DNA from: Scedosporium boydii
Lineage: Eukaryota > Ascomycota > Sordariomycetes > Microascales > Microascaceae
Direction: 5' to 3'
Length of the DNA: 64,000 nucleotides
Assembly (NCBI GenBank): GCA_002221725.1
Contig: NJFT01000119.1
Span: 53,190-117,189 of the forward strand
Each line of letters starts with the position of its first letter. Within the stretch, counting starts at the first letter, position 1. Positions 33,688-45,261 of this stretch are shown here, one piece after another. The notes under the pieces are model-generated. The model saw nothing but the letters and a program-made list of their open reading frames with translations. It searched no databases and was not told the DNA's origin. A program made the position numbers and the translations under genes.

Positions 33688-34392
33688 ATGGGCGCTCCTA
33701 CTTTCTCATCGCCTAAACCCAATTTCACTGAATCAGTACAAGCAGGCCGGTTCCCGCCGACGTTCAACATCTACCGACATGCCAATTTCAGCCGCACGTA
33801 CTACCTTGGTGAGGGATTAGACACTCCTCTGTATGCCCTCACGTATCACGGCAGCGACACGACTGGCCAACCTCAAGTTATCGTCCACGACGGACCTGAA
33901 GACGACTCTCATCCGCTCTCCATGCTGTCCTATGACAATTTGCAGAGTCCTATGATCGTCTCTCTTAACGAAGGAAGAAGGGAAGAACCGATGGACTACA
34001 GGATATCTTTCCCTTACCTGACATACTATTTTAGTATCGAAGTACTGTCCGGTGAACGGGAGAAGTTCGAATGGCGACACAGTTCTGGAACGGCTATCGC
34101 TAGTCTAGGAGCTGACAAGTCTGGTTGGAAATTAGTGCGGGTCGAATCTGATGGAGGTACGGCTGGTGGGACAAGCGACGATGCCAGAGAGGGAGATTCT
34201 ATTATTACAAGCGATGGGAAAGAGATGGTGGCCGTGTGGGCAAAATGCGGCAAGGGTAGCGAGGTGGCCAAGTTTGCTTTCTCCGGGAGTGGTCGATCTG
34301 GGATCCTAGGGAAGAGCTGGGCCGTCATGGCCGTGACGACGGCAATTGGGATTTTCCAGCGCGATAGAAGCAATATTCTCGGAAGACGCTGA
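33688..34392 (+). CDS. Hypothetical protein, possible tubby/LURP-like fold
   Basis: Single-exon frame of 234 residues from the ATG at 33688; the frame opens upstream at a TTG. I do not recognise the family with confidence. The pattern of short strands, with phrases such as TFNIYRHANFSRTYYLG, ALTYHG, FEWRHSSG, WKLVRVES, MVAVWAKCG and KFAFSG, resembles fungal tubby C-terminal-like/LURP-one-type beta-barrel proteins of unknown function. A short hydrophobic stretch near the C-terminus (SWAVMAVTTAIGIF) could be the central helix of such a barrel. No signal peptide is apparent. Confidence 0.55.
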   Translation: MGAPTFSSPKPNFTESVQAGRFPPTFNIYRHANFSRTYYLGEGLDTPLYALTYHGSDTTGQPQVIVHDGPEDDSHPLSMLSYDNLQSPMIVSLNEGRREEPMDYRISFPYLTYYFSIEVLSGEREKFEWRHSSGTAIASLGADKSGWKLVRVESDGGTAGGTSDDAREGDSIITSDGKEMVAVWAKCGKGSEVAKFAFSGSGRSGILGKSWAVMAVTTAIGIFQRDRSNILGRR

Positions 34393-36119
34393 CGAGGAGG
34401 ACGGATACTGTGCTCGGTGACACATCGCATCAACTGTTATTCTCAACACTCGAGTATATTTTCGCCCGGTTCTCCAACCCAACCCATGCACCGTCTTCAT
34501 GTATGCCACTTTTGTTTTCACCGTGACGAAGCTTAAGCTCCCAACATTTGACTCCTAGTTTAGTAGCTCGGCAGACGTTTGCCCTTTTCTAGTCCCCCCG
34601 CTTGTTTCCGTCTAACCCCTATGTTTTTATAGATAATCGCCAATGCTAACATCAAGAACCTAGACATCGCTCAGCGTTGCACTTAGTTGCTCAGAGCTTA
34701 AATCTATGTGAGCGCTCCCATGCCCTATGAAGCCGGCCGAGGCAAACTTCAGTTGGTTAATGTATATCCCCCATATTATAGGAACTAGACCCGACATGAC
34801 ACCTACTTAAATCGCTCCTCCTACCTGGCAGCCGTATGAACTGAGACTAATGCGAGTTAAGTGGGACTAGATACCTCACCAACTCATTTCTAGATCACAC
34901 TTCTATTGAGCGAGCGTTTGAAAACAGATGAAATAAACCCACGAAATTTCGAAAGGGAGACAACCTTATCCGAAGGGGTATCGTTTAATAATCACTGAAC
35001 TATAGCCCTGTATATGTTAGGGATAGCGGTCAATATTCGGCTTATCTTATCGTCGTGGAGGCACAACGCGGAACCGTGTGTTATAGATTCTCAACTGCAA
35101 CCCCAGACCATGTATGTCTCTCTCACCCTGCAGAACAACCATAGATTCACTTCGGAATGACGTTCTGTGGGGGGTTGAAGAAACGGGCGCCGGCCTCCAC
35201 GGATAGGCCTCCACGGATAGAAATGTTTGGTTTACGGTCACAGCTTAATGCGATGAGTCTGCGAGAAGGGGATGGATAATGTCTCCTGCCACCACAGACT
35301 TTTCGACCCGCTTGATGCTGCCTAAGTTCTTTATCGGTGTCGTCTCTGGTTGATTAGATTCTCCTTTTTGATGCTGGTAATCCTCAGCAAGGGTTCTAGA
35401 GCGCCCTTTTCAGTACCTTCCTATTGTGCAGTATCATTTCTTAGCTTGCCGACTTGATCGTGCCCAAGTTCGTAGTTTAGCGGGCCCTCTATGAGGTCCG
35501 GGAGCGCCCATTTCCATTTTATGCTTGGTGAGTTTTCATTCTGTTGCAGATACTGATTGAGATTCCTGAACAGTTGCCTCTTAGAGCTTGCGCGTACGTA
35601 TTTGTTTATTTCCCAGTCTTCGGCACGAGTGGCAGCTCCAAGGCTCAGGGCCTGCTCTTACTCTTCGTGGTATGTATTCCATATCTATGCCGGCAGCATG
35701 GCCCGAACGATCGTCGTAGCAATTCAAACGCACGCGTTGCCACTGTGTTGAGAACACCGATTCTCGGTCTCTCGTTCATCTCCAAAAGAGTCATGCAGCT
35801 TCGTTTCTGGATCTTCACGTACCAAATCTCGCCGTTTACACATTGTATCGGTGGAATCAGCACGGCAGCTCTACAGGACTAGGAAATAATTTGCTCGGAT
35901 AAGGAGCTGAACGTCGTGTTTCCCCCCAATGCTAATCCAAGTATTTTTGCGTGGTTCATAGAGGGTTTGATTTGTCATCTTTAGACAGGTCGCGGTCTCT
36001 CCGTGCATCCAAGTGACTTTCCCACCTTCTCCTCCGCTTCTTCGTCCGTCATAATCATGAAACCTATCTTTATCCCCTGCTCCGATGACCGTGAAGCTTC
36101 AAGTCCTTGACCATAAGTC
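34393..36119. other. Long intergenic region, no gene recognised
   Basis: Frames of up to 112 codons exist but none has family character. A perfect 14-bp tandem duplication is at 35192-35219. The final 100 bases lead into the MOSC gene. Confidence 0.45.
35192..35219. repeat. Perfect 14-bp tandem duplication
   Basis: The unit ggcctccacggata occurs twice head to tail (35192-35205 and 35206-35219). Confidence 0.9.
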
Positions 36120-37178
36120 ATGCTGGCGCTCCTCGACAATTTCAATACTCCATCGACGGCATTCATTCTCCTCACTGCCGCCGTGGCATCCGTCTTCCTC
36201 TTTCGCCCCTTCTTCCGCAATTCCGACGCGGAACGTACTCCCGGCTTTTCTGAACTTCTTCCCGCAACGCCTCCCACGGATGAGATCATCGGTTTACGCG
36301 TCTACCCTGTAAAGTCATGTCGTGGCTTCGAAGTCAAATCTGCCCGGCTCTTTCGGACAGGCCTAGACCTCGACCGTAATTGGATGTTCGCCTCAGCAGA
36401 CACTCTCGAATTCATCACAATCCGAACGAATTCTAGCATGACGCTCATTCGGACTTGTTTCGACGCCGATACCGACACGCTCACTATTTCTATCAAAGAA
36501 CATGCCATCAAGATCCCCGCTCACCCTACGACCTCGTGGCTGCAAGAGAATACCCAATTCGTAAAGGCTGGCATCTGGGGCGAGAAGACAGACGCTTGGG
36601 AATATCAAGCTAGCCTTACCCAGCCTTTTTCTGATTTCCTGAATGCAGACGTTCGCCTCGTATATAAGGGCCCGACTCCTCGTGTGCTTCGTGGCTGCGG
36701 AGCTCCCGAGCTTCTGGGGCGCACCGAGGCGACCAAATTTGCGGATATGATGCCTGTCCTGGTCGGTTCTATGGCTAGCATTGGGGAGCTCAACGAACGT
36801 CTTGTCCGCGAGGGTGAGGATGAAATTGAGATTGAGCGTTTCCGACCAAACATCATCATTCGGGGCAGCCAGCCATGGAATGAGGACAGGTGGAAAGCTT
36901 TGCAAATCAGCGACGGTAAAGCAGCCCTAAACCTAGATGTTGTATGCCGCTGCCTGAGATGCCAAGTGCCCAACGTGGATCCTGAGACGGCCGAGAAGCA
37001 CCCGCGCCAGCCCTGGAACCAGCTTATGAGTTATAGGCGAATCGACCCGGGGTTGAAGTTTAAACCGAGCTTTGGGATGCTTTGCGTTCCGAGGGAGGAG
37101 GGTTTAATTGAAGTTGGGATGAGATTCGACGTCACGGCCATGACGAATGACCATTTCTTCATTAGCCCAATGAAATAA
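36120..37178 (+). CDS. MOSC-domain protein, mARC-like
   Basis: Intronless frame of 352 residues. A single membrane segment (FILLTAAVASVFLF, about 15-28) is followed by a MOSC N-terminal beta-barrel domain (IIGLRVYPVKSCRG, GLDLDRNWMFA) and the MOSC domain (RFRPNIIIRG, CRCLRCQVPNVDPETAEKH). The Cys in the CxxCQVPNVD segment corresponds to the residue that coordinates molybdenum in mitochondrial amidoxime-reducing components. Those enzymes reduce N-hydroxylated compounds and are anchored to the outer mitochondrial membrane. The sequence is complete, with no oddities. Confidence 0.9.
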   Translation: MLALLDNFNTPSTAFILLTAAVASVFLFRPFFRNSDAERTPGFSELLPATPPTDEIIGLRVYPVKSCRGFEVKSARLFRTGLDLDRNWMFASADTLEFITIRTNSSMTLIRTCFDADTDTLTISIKEHAIKIPAHPTTSWLQENTQFVKAGIWGEKTDAWEYQASLTQPFSDFLNADVRLVYKGPTPRVLRGCGAPELLGRTEATKFADMMPVLVGSMASIGELNERLVREGEDEIEIERFRPNIIIRGSQPWNEDRWKALQISDGKAALNLDVVCRCLRCQVPNVDPETAEKHPRQPWNQLMSYRRIDPGLKFKPSFGMLCVPREEGLIEVGMRFDVTAMTNDHFFISPMK

Positions 37179-38219
37179 TGGCGTTAGGGTTCGGGTGACT
37201 ATCCGGATGGATACACGGAGTACCTTACCAGATACGAAACGTGAGGATCGAGCAACTGAAATACCATGTTGGGTAATGTCTCTTTAGAGCGCATTTCCAA
37301 TACGTCGGTCATCCTCAGTTCCATGAGCCTGGTCCTGACTTCGGCAGGGTCCATCATTGGGACTGCCGTAGGAGAACTTGTCAGAAACGCTCTCGCCTCA
37401 GATCTAGTACTTTCTCTTATACATTTTGCTAGGTCTTGAATGAAATTTGTATAGCCCAATATCAAGCCTTTATGCGTCGTGGATACGGTGATGTGACCCA
37501 CGGATTTCGTGAGCAGTTCAATCACGGGAATGACACTTCACTATTCGCACTGGAACCAGCTCTAAGATATAGAAATAGATAACACGAGGTGAAACGACGT
37601 TTTGTACAGTTAATAGCAGCAGAGGAGTGAACTGCCACCTACCAGTCCGCAGTATCAGGTAGAATGGTCAACAATAATCCAATAGGTTGGTGAAATGTCA
37701 TTCTCCACACAGATGACAAGGGGTCATAAAGACTGCCCCATCGAACCTTGACGCAGTATCAGCCAGAGCTGTTACGCTGCGCCTACCCAGGTGTGGTAGC
37801 AACTACAAGAGAAAGCACTTAGTACTTGACGCAGTTTTTGGTATAAGTGATAGAAGGGGCGTCAGGGCAAAAGCTGGGGGTTGGTGATGACACTTGGAAA
37901 TGTCAACTATTATTCTTTGGCAGCCGAGGGTAATGTGCGATTACTGATCTCTTATGATTGACTTGGCTGGCAATGCAGACGCAGTGGCGGACGCTCAGAC
38001 TCCTCTTAGAGGCAAGAGAACCCATTCACGCCGCGACCGCCATTTACAACCGTCATTTGTGAAAGTGAGCTCGTGTCGGTGATTCAGTCAATTCCTGTCA
38101 CCAAAACCCCGCACTTACCTGGAGTGTTGAACTCTTGCGATCTCCTCAAAAACTTGTGAAAGAGAGTGAAACCCCAAGACAGGTCATAATTGAACAATTT
38201 CACGCCGCCGTTAGCTGCG
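37179..38219. other. Intergenic region, one doubtful ORF
   Basis: A 108-codon frame on the minus strand (37199-37525), convergent to the MOSC gene, has ordinary amino-acid composition but no family motif; it could be a small gene or chance. The rest shows nothing. Confidence 0.4.
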
Positions 38220-39431
38220 ATGCCGATTACAAGTGATATCTCTCTCAACTTTTTCAACTTTAGTCTTGACAGTGTCACCGATGATACGAAAAAGACCAAT
38301 GCGTTCCTCGAGGGCATCACCACCAAAGGCCCTCGATGGCATGAGATCGGCGCGGAAAAATATCGTCAGATGAGAGAGACTGGAGAGACTCCTCTCCCTT
38401 TGCCAGTCTACCTATCCGAGGCCAAGGATTCCGCGGTGCCGTCGAGGGACGCTGGTCGTTCAATTCCCATCCGTGTTTACACGCCTGACAACGGACAGCC
38501 AAGCAAGGGCATTTTCCTTCACATCCATGGCGGAGGCTTTGTGCTTGCCACACATCGACAGTACGTGAGGCAGGCTTTTGTGCCCAGATTTCTTCCATCT
38601 AACTTGTCCTGCTATCTATCTGGATTTCGGTCTCTACTGAATGTCCCTGCCGCCGGCTTTTTAACTCTGGGCTCCTCGTTACCCCTTAATACCGTCAAAT
38701 GCCAGTGCAGCTGACGGCGTTCTCTATTATAATTATAGCCAAGACCGCACCCTTCAGCGCGATGCCAGCGAGTGTCAACTGACAGCTATTTCCGTCGGCT
38801 ACCGCCTTGCACCCGAGGACCCTTGGCCTGCTGCCATCCACGACTGCTTCGATGCAGCGGAGTACTTGGTCGACCATGGAGTAGTGGACTATGGTGCCAG
38901 ACTTCTTTTCGTAAGCGGCGAGTCTGCAGGCGCGTGTCTCTCCACATTAACTGCATTCCACCTCCTACGTGCACGACCGAGTCACCGACTTGCGGGGCTC
39001 ATTTCCCCTTTGGGCAGTTCGACTTGACCCTTAATCTCCCCAAGGCGTCCCTCTTCGAGCGCCCACTCATCATCAATCGTGAGGAGCTGCAGAAGTTTGG
39101 AGACGCCTATACTCCAAGCATGAGTACCGAAGACCGACGGAACCCTCTTATTTCGCCCTTGTATGATGACTTGGTGTCTCTCGCACGTGTGGCTCCGGGA
39201 AAGTTGCTCCCGCCTGCTTTGTTTCTATGTGGGACAGAGGATCCTCTTCTAGACGATACGCTGCTTATGAGCCTCAAATGGATGATTAGCGGCAGCGAAG
39301 CAATCGTTAAGATTTACCCAGGCGTGCCGCACGCATTTACGGCATTTCCCGGGTTTAAGCCGGGCGAGGAGGCAATTGCGGTTGCATTGCAGTTTGCGAG
39401 GGAGAAGCTGGATGCTGGGACACTCCTCTAG
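38220..39431 (+). CDS. Alpha/beta hydrolase, hormone-sensitive-lipase type, one-base frameshift
   Basis: Exon 1 is 38220-38560, the intron 38561-38738 and exon 2 38739-39431. The oxyanion motif HIHGGGFVL, the nucleophile elbow SGESAGA, the acid in LCGTEDPLLDD and the histidine in PGVPHAF are all present, so this is an HSL-family esterase of about 340 residues. The second exon is one nucleotide short: the frame ending RLAGLI must pass to FPFGQFDLTLNLPKA, but the short run ATTTCCCC (about 39000-39007) lacks one base, leading to an early stop in the first frame. Both halves are otherwise well conserved, so I treat this as a recent lesion or a sequencing error. The family hydrolyses short acyl esters. 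Confidence 0.85.
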
Positions 39432-39678
39432 TTGGCTTTTACATATGGGGTGGCCTATTTCCATTAACCTAGAGATAGCCCCGGCGAGAAAGGGTTATGT
39501 GGCTGGCATCTCCGCGGAGTTGCTATTATTACCAAATATCTGAACAGTTTTATTTCTTTCTTTTCATGATGTGACTTGTCGCTCTCTTAAGAAACCTTCA
39601 ATTTAACCCGATGCAAATGGCTTTGACGAGAAACAAATTCCCATTTCTGTCAAAGCCCGTCGCCTCGAAGTTGTACAA

Positions 39679-40438
39679 ATGGATTCTGACCGCACTCACA
39701 GAAGTCGGAAACGAAAAAACCCGTCGCCCGTGGAAAAACGACACAGTCCGGACCCGAAACGGCAGAGACGAGTGGCCATCAATGATCATGTGAGTATGAA
39801 ATTAAGGACTGCAGAGTCTTACGCTGACTGGACAACAGGATTCACCACGGGCACCTTCTTGTGAGACTTCACCTCGTCTGACCATCTACACTGTCGGTCA
39901 TGGTACTCGAACCCTTGCCGAACTAATCGAGATACTCCGGGATGGAAACGTCACTCAGCTTGTCGACGTCCGTTCTATACCTCGCTCTTTTACAAACCCC
40001 CAGTTTAACCAAGACGCCCTCAGCTCATCTGCCGAATTGCAGGCAGGGGGCATAAAGTATCTCTCATTTGGACAAAAACTCGGGGGCCTTCGTAAGAAAC
40101 TGCCTGGGGTTGATCGACACACCGCCCTCCGGGTTAAATCGTTCAGAAATTATGCAGCCTATATGAGCACACCGAAATTCGGCGAGGGTTTGGACGAGCT
40201 AAAGGACGTGGCCGAACGGCATGCGTCCGATGGAGGGAAAGGGACGGCAATTATGTGTAGCGAGACTCTTTGGTGGCGATGCCATCGCCGCATGATTGCG
40301 GATGCCCTTGTTGCGAGAGGACTGGAGGCGAAGCACCTGGGACTCAAACCACAGCCGGTAGAACATGTGTTGTGGGAAATCGCGAAATTAGATGATGATG
40401 GCAACTTGATTTATAACGTCAAGGAGAAAGAGAAATAA
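39679..40438 (+). CDS. DUF488 family protein
   Basis: Exon 1 is 39679-39789, the intron 39790-39838 (49 nt) and exon 2 39839-40438, giving 236 residues. The short basic N-terminus (RTHRSRKRKNPS) precedes the DUF488 domain: TIYTVGHGTRTLAELIE, LVDVRSIPRS, GIKYLSFGQKLGG and the C-terminal MCSETLWWRCHRRMIAD with paired Cys residues. The biochemical role of the family is not established. The basic N-terminus could direct it to the nucleus. It precedes the MYB gene on the same strand. Confidence 0.88.
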
Positions 40439-40761
40439 GATTAGCTGATTGTTAAACTTAGCGTCTGTCGGGCCTTGAGACTGTCTGATGTCACGATGCT
40501 TGAGTTGGTCAAGATCCAGGTGGCGGCAGGTGGCTCGGACTCTCAGTCCTTTTCCTAACTCGTCACGTGCTTCGCTTTAGATAGTTCGAACCTAAACCAT
40601 CACCCTGGCTCCCTATCGAATTGATCTCACTTCCTTCGAGATCTATGCATCTATCTCTCTGGTAAACGGTACGTCATCATTCGCAACCGATATAGCTATC
40701 AATCGTTAAGCGAAGTAACGTCTTCTTCTTCAGATTGGACACTTGGCGGGTGATTCCACAA
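40439..40761. other. Intergenic region upstream of the MYB gene
   Basis: A possible 5' UTR intron may lie here, since a donor-like gtacgtca (about 40668) and an acceptor-like cttcttcag (about 40734) flank about 65 bases. No coding potential. Confidence 0.35.
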
Positions 40762-42223
40762 ATGTCCGCAGCGGGACACTCGCCAATCGTCACACCGTCG
40801 GCATTGACCGAGAGCGGGGCAGGGGGCAGTTCGCGAAGGACGCGTCGCAGCTGGACGGCATGGGAAGACCAGACCCTTAGGAGCCGCATAGCTCAGTATA
40901 GCGATGCTAGAGGGACTCAATGGCGATGGAAGGAGATTGCCCAGGCTATCCCTGGACGCACGGCCAAGGTGAGAGTGCCCAGCATGAGCATTCAACTACC
41001 GTTCATGCATGTGGAAGGGTTTAAGACCATGGTAGAGAGCTGTGATTGACGATACTTTTTAACATAAGGACTGCCGTAAGCGCTGGCTTCATTCCCTTGA
41101 CCCCTCTTTACGCAAGGGGCGATGGACAGCGGATGAAGATCGCATTCTTCTCGATGCATACTCGCGCCTTGGGCCGGCATGGAACGAGATCGCCAACCTC
41201 ATTCCCGGTAGAAAGGATGATCAATGTTCCAAAAGGTACAGAGATATTCTAGGCCCATTGGCCTCTAACCGTTTATCTGATTGGACACCGGAGGAAGACC
41301 AGATCCTTCGCGAGAGCGTTCGGGATCTTGGCCACCGATGGACTTCAGTCGCGGCAAGACTTGCCGGTCGTCCCCCGCTCACGTGCCGAAATCGATGGCG
41401 CAACTTGCAGAAACAAGAAGCGTCTCCGGGAGGTACGGCGGGCGGCGATAGGGTATTGCCTGCTCCGGCCCAACCAACTCCGCAGAGTGACACAACCTGC
41501 CTCTCTGGGTCCCCCGCTGTTTCTTGGGATGGTGGCGGGCTAGACACAACTTCCACCTTTGAACATTCCACAATAACCAGTGCCCATGATATGACGGATT
41601 CATTAGTAGCGAACAATCGTGTCATCGCTGGCCGCGAAACTTTGGATGGGCACCATGCTCAGCTTCCCTTAGGCCGCATAAGCCACGACGATGAGCCGAC
41701 GGTCGACAGTGTCCATGCCGGCTTGCTGAATACGACCACAGAAAGTCTTGAGGGGCTTCCCGACATAAGCTTCGGGGAACCAGATTATTGGAGCTTGGGC
41801 TCATCGTTAGGAGACCAGGGCCCTGCTTTGGCTGATCCTTTTTCGGATCCGACCCCTGGAAGGCGAGCGCCGACAACATCAGAGGCTACAGGGCCTCCAG
41901 CAGCGCAAGCTCCAAGGCAGCCACGGACTGACCTAGATCCTAACCCTCCACCGAACCCGTCAGACTTCAGGGCGCTAGAGCTGGCTGTCGAGATGGCATC
42001 AAGACCCAGCCAACAGTTAGTAGATATCGCCGAAGAGTCGTACAATGATATTGATCGCGGCCGGTCTCTTGTATTCCCCGTCGCTGTCGCAGAGGATTCT
42101 GTTTCCACTAGTCAGTCAGGCCACCGGAACTACCATCGTCCACTTCAGCATAATCACCACTACCATCATCATTACCACCACCACCATCACCACCATCATC
42201 ACCATCATCACCATCACCATTAA
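40762..42223 (+). CDS. Three-repeat MYB DNA-binding protein with natural polyhistidine tail
   Basis: Exon 1 is 40762-40968, the intron 40969-41068 and exon 2 41069-42223, giving 453 residues. Three SANT/MYB repeats occupy about residues 25-190: RRSWTAWEDQTLR, KGRWTADEDRILLDAYSRLG and SDWTPEEDQILRESVRDLG, each followed by a W-x-x-I/V-A recognition helix and R-x-R-W-type ends. Such proteins bind DNA in the nucleus. The second half is acidic, Ser/Pro-rich and probably disordered. The extreme C-terminus is HHYHHHY followed by 15 His and the stop, encoded by mixed CAC and CAT codons, so it is not a pure trinucleotide repeat. A polyhistidine end can bind nickel, zinc or copper, which raises the possibility of metal-dependent regulation. 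Confidence 0.9.
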
Positions 42224-42877
42224 TACCAGCTTGTACCGCTAGCCAATATTCATTTGGCGTGGTCGACTGACCAAAGCACAAAGTGGATATCTTTAATACT
42301 CAATTTACATAAAATCTAAGCTTGTCAAGACACTTCCCATTCCGAGGGGCACAACTGGACCATTATATTGTTGAAGCCGGTCTGGTTTGCATGTATGCAG
42401 GCTGGCCTCTCGAGAGCAAATATGCCGCTTTTGGTCCGACAAATCTATCAATGCCTGCGTAATTAAGCTGATAAATTTGAACCGAAACTCCCGGACCGCA
42501 CAAGAGCGAGGCGGGCACAGACCGGCTTAGGCCCACTAGCGCCGCTCTGGTCTGCAGAGGACAATCACCGAGTCACGATTCACCGAGTCAAATTCCGGCA
42601 GTCCGAAATTCGGCCCACAACCCTCGCCAATTTTTTTTTCTCCCCGTCTCCTTCCGGCGTGGTTGAGATCTGGGGTATCTAGTGATGACTGGCCTCTTTT
42701 TAACACCGACTGTTGGGACTAGATTTTGCTCACCCACGGACTTAGGCTTTTAGGCATTGCACAGAACCCCCCAAGTTAGGTTGCCTCTTCACATTATCTT
42801 GACATTATCTTCACATAGGTTCGTGTCGAATCTATGAACTTTCATTTTTCTTCATCAATTTCAAACGCAAACTTGCC
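42224..42877. other. SHMT promoter region
   Basis: No gene. It carries a duplicated 11-bp element (42565-42590, listed separately) about 290-310 bp upstream of the SHMT start codon. Confidence 0.55.
42565..42590 (+). promoter_or_regulatory. Duplicated TCACCGAGTCA element upstream of SHMT
   Basis: Two perfect copies of TCACCGAGTCA (42565-42575 and 42580-42590) are separated by four bases. The core GAGTCA (TGACTC on the other strand) resembles bZIP (Gcn4/CpcA, AP-1) half-sites. The same duplicated element occurs in reverse orientation upstream of the serine dehydratase gene. Confidence 0.6.
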
Positions 42878-44590
42878 ATGTCAAGCGCCATCATGTCGTC
42901 GCGACGAATATTCAGCAACACCTGCAGGAAGGTCAGGATACTTCCGGGTCCTCGTCAACAATCCATGAGGCCTGTATCATCATTGGCATCGGACCACGCA
43001 AATGTTAGGACAAGGCCAGTTTCCCACAATCTGAGAAAATGCTCTAAAATCTAAATCCAGCTTCTCGGTTCGAATCTCTCAACAAATGACCCTGAGATGT
43101 ATAATATTCTGAAACGTGTAAGTTGAGCCCAGGTGGGGGTGATCTCGGTGTGAACTGATGAGCTAACTAAAACACTTAGGAGGAAAACCGCCAGCGACAC
43201 TTCATTAACCTCATCCCATCGGAGAATTTCACCTCCAGGGCGGTGCTCGAGGCTCTCGGCAGTGTCATGCAGAATAAATACTCCGAGGGCTACCCAGGTG
43301 CACGATACTACGGAGGCAACGAACATATTGATGAAGCCGAAAGACTCTGCCAACATCGTGCTCTTCAGGCTTTTGGCCTCAGTGCTGAAACCTGGGGCGT
43401 CAATGTTCAAAGTCAGTCCAACCGTCTGAAGATTGTTTTCACGTCCCTACTAACGACCAGTTGCGACAGCCCTTTCCGGCTCACCGGCCAACCTCTATAC
43501 ATATTCCGCCCTTCTCCAGTGCCATGATCGTATCATGGGCCTTGACCTGCCTCATGGCGGCCATCTATCCCACGGCTATCAGATCCCTTCCAAAAAAATA
43601 TCCGCAGTCTCCAAGTACTTTGAAACTTTCCCTTATCGCTTGGATGAGAAAACCGGATTGATTGACTACGAGAAGCTCCGAGAAAATGCCCTCCTCTACC
43701 GACCGAAGATTATCGTCGCAGGCACCTCTGCTTATTCGCGGCTGATAGACTATCAGCGTATGCGTGCCACCGCCGACGAGGTTGGCGCGTACCTTATGGC
43801 GGACATGGCCCATATATCTGGGCTTGTGGCTGCCGGTGTTGTCCCTTCGCCCTTCGAATATGCCGACCTCGTCACTACAACGTCGCACAAGTCACTACGC
43901 GGCCCGCGTGGGGCTATGATCTTCTTCCGCAAAGGGGTCCGGAGCATCAACAAAAAGGGTATCGAAATCATGTATGACCTAGAAGGCCCGATTAACGCCT
44001 CCGTTTTCCCTGGGCACCAAGGCGGTCCTCACAATCACACGATCATGGCACTCGGTGTCGCGCTCCGCCAAGCTGCGACACCAGAGTTTAGGGAGTATCA
44101 AGAAGCAGTTCTTGCCAACGCGAAGGCACTGGCTAGGCGATTGTCGGATGGCTTGGGTTATAAATTGGTGTCAGGAGGTACTGACACCCATCTTGTGCTT
44201 GTTGACTTGAAGCCAAAGCAAGTGGACGGCGCCCGCGTAGAGCGCGTACTGGAGCTCTGTGGAGTTGCCAGCAACAAGAACACAGTACCAGGGGACAAGT
44301 CGGCGTTGCGGCCGGGCGGACTCCGTGTTGGAACTCCGGCCATGACTACGAGAGGATTCACGGCCGATGACTTCACGCGAGTGGCTGACATCGTGGATCG
44401 TGGTGTGGCCATCACGATTGCGGTCGATAAGCAGGCAAGAGAGGAATCCGTAGCCAAGGGGGTCAAGAATCCGTCCAGCATCAAGGCATTCCAAGAATAC
44501 CTAGGCAATGGGTCAACTGTTCCCGAGATCGCCAGTCTGAGGAAGGAGGTCGAGGAATGGGTCAGTGGTTTCTCCGAACCGTGGATCTAA
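42878..44590 (+). CDS. Serine hydroxymethyltransferase
   Basis: Exons are 42878-43003, 43061-43117, 43180-43411 and 43470-44590, giving 511 residues. SHMT, a PLP enzyme, interconverts serine plus tetrahydrofolate and glycine plus methylene-tetrahydrofolate. Family motifs are [66 protein letters not shown], the PLP lysine in [13 protein letters not shown] (about 279) and [14 protein letters not shown]. The first 40 residues are Arg/Ser-rich with no acidic residues before residue 39, which suggests a mitochondrial transit peptide. The first intron (GT at 43004) is chosen because it skips an in-frame stop and keeps the frame. The dehydratase gene 1.9 kb downstream shares its upstream element. 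Confidence 0.95.
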
Positions 44591-45106
44591 TCTTGGCCAT
44601 TTCAATTGTATTACCACATGATAAGGAGTCGGCTTGGCGCATCTAATAACCAGAGTACGGAAAAGAAAAATAAATACATACATAAATAAACGCTAAATAA
44701 ATGAAAAGAATCCAAAAAATTAAGAGATAAAGAAAACTGGAACAAGAAGGTGATTAACCGAGCAAATTTTCACTATTCCAAACTCGAGATTTCATCAACG
44801 GTGGGTGGCTTGTCCAGAGTTCTGTTAACAAAGCAGTTGCCTCGCATTTACCTGGGAAACATCTTGTCTTGAGGAGTTCTAACAGAACAAGAAGGCCAAG
44901 ATGTTGGTGTGGACGCTCGCGCTGCCTTGACATTTCACGCCCATAGTCTCCGTCGTTCCTCTCGCGGTAGGTGATTCTAAAAGAAAATAAAACGGAAGAG
45001 AACGAAAGCTCTCCGGTTTCGGTTATCGCCGCCTCGGATATTGGAGGTTTAGTACGAAGGTCACTGGCTCACAAGGCATGACTGCCGATTCCCGAGCGGG
45101 GCAATG

Positions 45107-45170
45107 TCACCGAGTCCGTGGTTCTTTTGCCCCTTGCCCCTTGTCACTTTTCCCCATTGTCACTGAGTCA
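45107..45170 (+). promoter_or_regulatory. Two single TCACYGAGTC elements
   Basis: TCACCGAGTCC at 45107-45117 and TCACTGAGTCA at 45160-45170 resemble the paired elements upstream of the SHMT and serine dehydratase genes. Confidence 0.4.
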
Positions 45171-45230
45171 AAGGGCTTGGGGCTGAAGCGAATCAGCCAT
45201 GTTATCAAAGATCGCGCAATTCCGGCTTCG

Positions 45231-45261
45231 GTCGCGCGAGCGCGAGCGCGGGCGCGGGCGG
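45231..45261. repeat. GC-rich GCGCGAG/GCGCGGG repeat
   Basis: A 31-base run of alternating GC with purine interruptions. It encodes only an Arg-Ala repeat in chance frames, so I read it as simple sequence. Confidence 0.7.

Noticed and set aside
37199..37525. 108-codon frame on the minus strand
   Set aside because: Composition is plausible but there is no motif, no homologue I recognise and no context, so it is mentioned only in the intergenic entry.
45231..45261. Arg-Ala repeat peptide
   Set aside because: It is only a chance translation of a GC-rich simple repeat; no gene structure surrounds it.
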